Notes under the pieces: generated by a model
Told to the model about the DNA's origin: nothing
The model's input: only the letters and a program-made list of their open reading frames with translations
Database searches by the model: none
Assembly (NCBI RefSeq): GCF_014836545.1
Contig: NZ_JACSQS010000025.1
Location: forward strand, 1 to 37,264
Length of the DNA stretch: 37,264 nt
Direction: 5' to 3'
Origin: Stenotrophomonas lacuserhaii
GTDB taxonomy: Bacteria; Pseudomonadota; Gammaproteobacteria; Xanthomonadales; Xanthomonadaceae
Program-made: the position numbers and the translations under genes
Shown here: positions 35,999-37,264 of the stretch, one piece after another
Layout of the letters: each line of letters begins with the position of its first letter
Numbering within the stretch: position 1 is the stretch's first letter

Positions 35999-37126
35999 AT
36001 GATGATGCGCCTGCTGCTGGCCTGCGCGTGCCTGTGGCTGGCCGCCTGCTCTCCTACTGCTTCCACCTCGCTGAGCGAACGTCTGGTATCGCCCGGCGGT
36101 GCCTCGCCGTTGCTCGACCAGGCGCATATCGCAGCCACCATCGCCACCCTGCCCAACCGGAATGGCTACGTGACCAGCAGTGAGGACGTTCGCCTGTTCT
36201 GGCGTGCCTTCGACGCAGGCGACTACGGGCTGCGCTACCGCTATGCGCGCCCGCGCCATGAAGGCGGCGGGCCGGTGGACATGGACCTGCGGCTGGAGCC
36301 ACCGCGGCCGTTCCATGCGCGTGCGCCGCGCGGCACCGTGGTGCTGCTGCACGGCTGGATGATGAGTGGCGATGCGATGCTGCCGTGGTCGCTGCAGCTG
36401 GCCCAGTCCGGCTACCGCGTCATCACCATCGACCTGCGCAACCACGGTCACTCAGGCGGTGGCCCGGCAGGTTATGGAACGGTGGAATCGGACGAGGTGA
36501 TCGATGTCATCCGTGCCTTGCGTGCGGCCGGTGAAGTGCAGGGACCGCTGTATCTGTTCGGAGTGTCTTACGGCGCTGCGACCGCGTTGTTTGCTGCCGA
36601 GAAGCTGGGCGACGACGTGCAGGGCGTGGTGGCGATGGAATCCTTCGCCAACGCCGGCGATGCGATCCGCAGCATGATCCCGCACCTGCTGGCCAGCCAG
36701 CCGCATGGCTGGCAGGCGCAGGCGGTGGCGGCGTACGCCCGTTGGCGGTATGCCGACCAGGACATGGACGCGGTGATCGCCGCAGCCAACCGGCGGCTGG
36801 GGGTGGACCTGGACCAGGTGGATGTCAGCCGTGCGGTCGCCGCCAGCCGCGCCTGCGTGCTGCTGCTGCATGGTGACGAAGACCAGCATATCCGCGTGGA
36901 CCAGGGACGCCGGCTGGCACAGGCCAGTCCGCGTGCGCACTACATCGAAATGCGCGGCGAGGACCACATCACCCTGCCGATGCGGATCGATCTGCTGGGC
37001 GGCATCGTGGATGACTGGATGTCGCGTGATGTTTCCGCCCCGGATGGCCTGTGCCCGGCACCGCGGCTTCCGCTTGAGGCGAACTTCATGGCGCTTGCGC
37101 AAGGTGTGGGTGGGTCGAACGGGTGA
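35999..37126 (+). CDS. Lipoprotein alpha/beta hydrolase
   Basis: A 375-residue predicted lipoprotein with lipobox LAAC (C17), so membrane-anchored in the periplasm or outer membrane. The hydrolase core spans about 105-345: oxyanion region VVLLHGWMMSGD, nucleophile S190 in GVSYGAA, acidic residue D293 or D295 in HGDEDQHI, and H323 in GEDHITLP. Substrate cannot be assigned. Three tandem ATGs (35999, 36002, 36005) after a TTG leave the exact start open; none has a good ribosome site. A Pho-box-like repeat upstream suggests induction under phosphate limitation (inference). Confidence 0.85.
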   Translation: MMMRLLLACACLWLAACSPTASTSLSERLVSPGGASPLLDQAHIAATIATLPNRNGYVTSSEDVRLFWRAFDAGDYGLRYRYARPRHEGGGPVDMDLRLEPPRPFHARAPRGTVVLLHGWMMSGDAMLPWSLQLAQSGYRVITIDLRNHGHSGGGPAGYGTVESDEVIDVIRALRAAGEVQGPLYLFGVSYGAATALFAAEKLGDDVQGVVAMESFANAGDAIRSMIPHLLASQPHGWQAQAVAAYARWRYADQDMDAVIAAANRRLGVDLDQVDVSRAVAASRACVLLLHGDEDQHIRVDQGRRLAQASPRAHYIEMRGEDHITLPMRIDLLGGIVDDWMSRDVSAPDGLCPAPRLPLEANFMALAQGVGGSNG

Positions 37127-37207
37127 TGCCCCCTCGCGGCTGGGTTGAAAGCACCAGCCTTGGGCTGGGCCGGGCGGTCGGGCTGGTCGGGGGACGGCAA
37201 AAACTGC

Positions 37208-37244
37208 GTCCATGCGGGCCTCGTTTCGCGCCATCCATGGCGCT
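37208..37244. repeat. Intergenic dyad with paired CATGGATG-like cores
   Basis: GCGCCAT-CC-ATGGCGC (37229-37244) is a perfect 7-bp dyad; on the minus strand its core CATGGATG is followed 25 bp on by CATGGACG (37215-37208). The element at 47-77 has the same two-core plan with 23-bp spacing, so these may be members of one dispersed family. The rest of 37127-37264 contains no gene that I can support. Confidence 0.45.
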
Positions 37245-37264
37245 CAACGCCCCCGCCCAGCCCC

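Noticed and set aside
36452..37234. 260-codon minus-strand frame
   Set aside because: Antisense of the lipoprotein hydrolase, which has clear lipobox and catalytic motifs.

Overview
The window is GC-rich DNA from a Xanthomonadaceae bacterium, most likely the Stenotrophomonas maltophilia complex. This rests on the type II secretion operon order E-F-G-H-I-J-K-L-M-N-D with a lipoprotein secretin (the Xps arrangement of Xanthomonas and Stenotrophomonas), a subtilase of the StmPr type beside it, and strong GC3 bias. I see no rRNA, tRNA, CRISPR array, insertion sequence or phage gene. All family calls come from reading the translations, not from searches.

Region 1 (1-12.7 kb, minus strand): an eleven-gene Xps type II secretion operon (12657 down to 1947), many genes overlapping by a few bases, followed by two family-2-like glycosyltransferase genes that overlap each other. 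Region 2 (12.7-22.4 kb, minus strand): a secreted serine protease immediately upstream of the secretion operon and, upstream of that, a 2384-residue trimeric autotransporter adhesin built from repeated YadA-type head-neck modules. Region 3 (22.4-26.3 kb): purL, with its own terminator.

Region 4 (26.4-34.4 kb) is accessory in character. Two adjacent plus-strand ORFs look like effector genes. The second carries an OTU-type cysteine protease signature whose His strand lies before the Asp-Gly-Asp-Cys motif, so the OTU fold would be circularly permuted. A multidomain GH18 chitinase with a Sec signal follows (a plausible Xps substrate), then a small ORF that appears frameshifted, a lipoprotein DsbC-like disulfide isomerase, and an unrecognised helical protein. 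Region 5 (34.4-37.2 kb): xerD, a divergent RDD membrane protein, and a lipoprotein alpha/beta hydrolase preceded by a good match to a Pho box.

Functionally, the window joins an export machine, two likely exported enzymes (protease and chitinase), a periplasmic disulfide isomerase that could help fold such enzymes, a giant adhesin, and a candidate host-directed deubiquitinase-like protein. Both ends of the window carry related intergenic dyad elements with paired CATGGATG cores.
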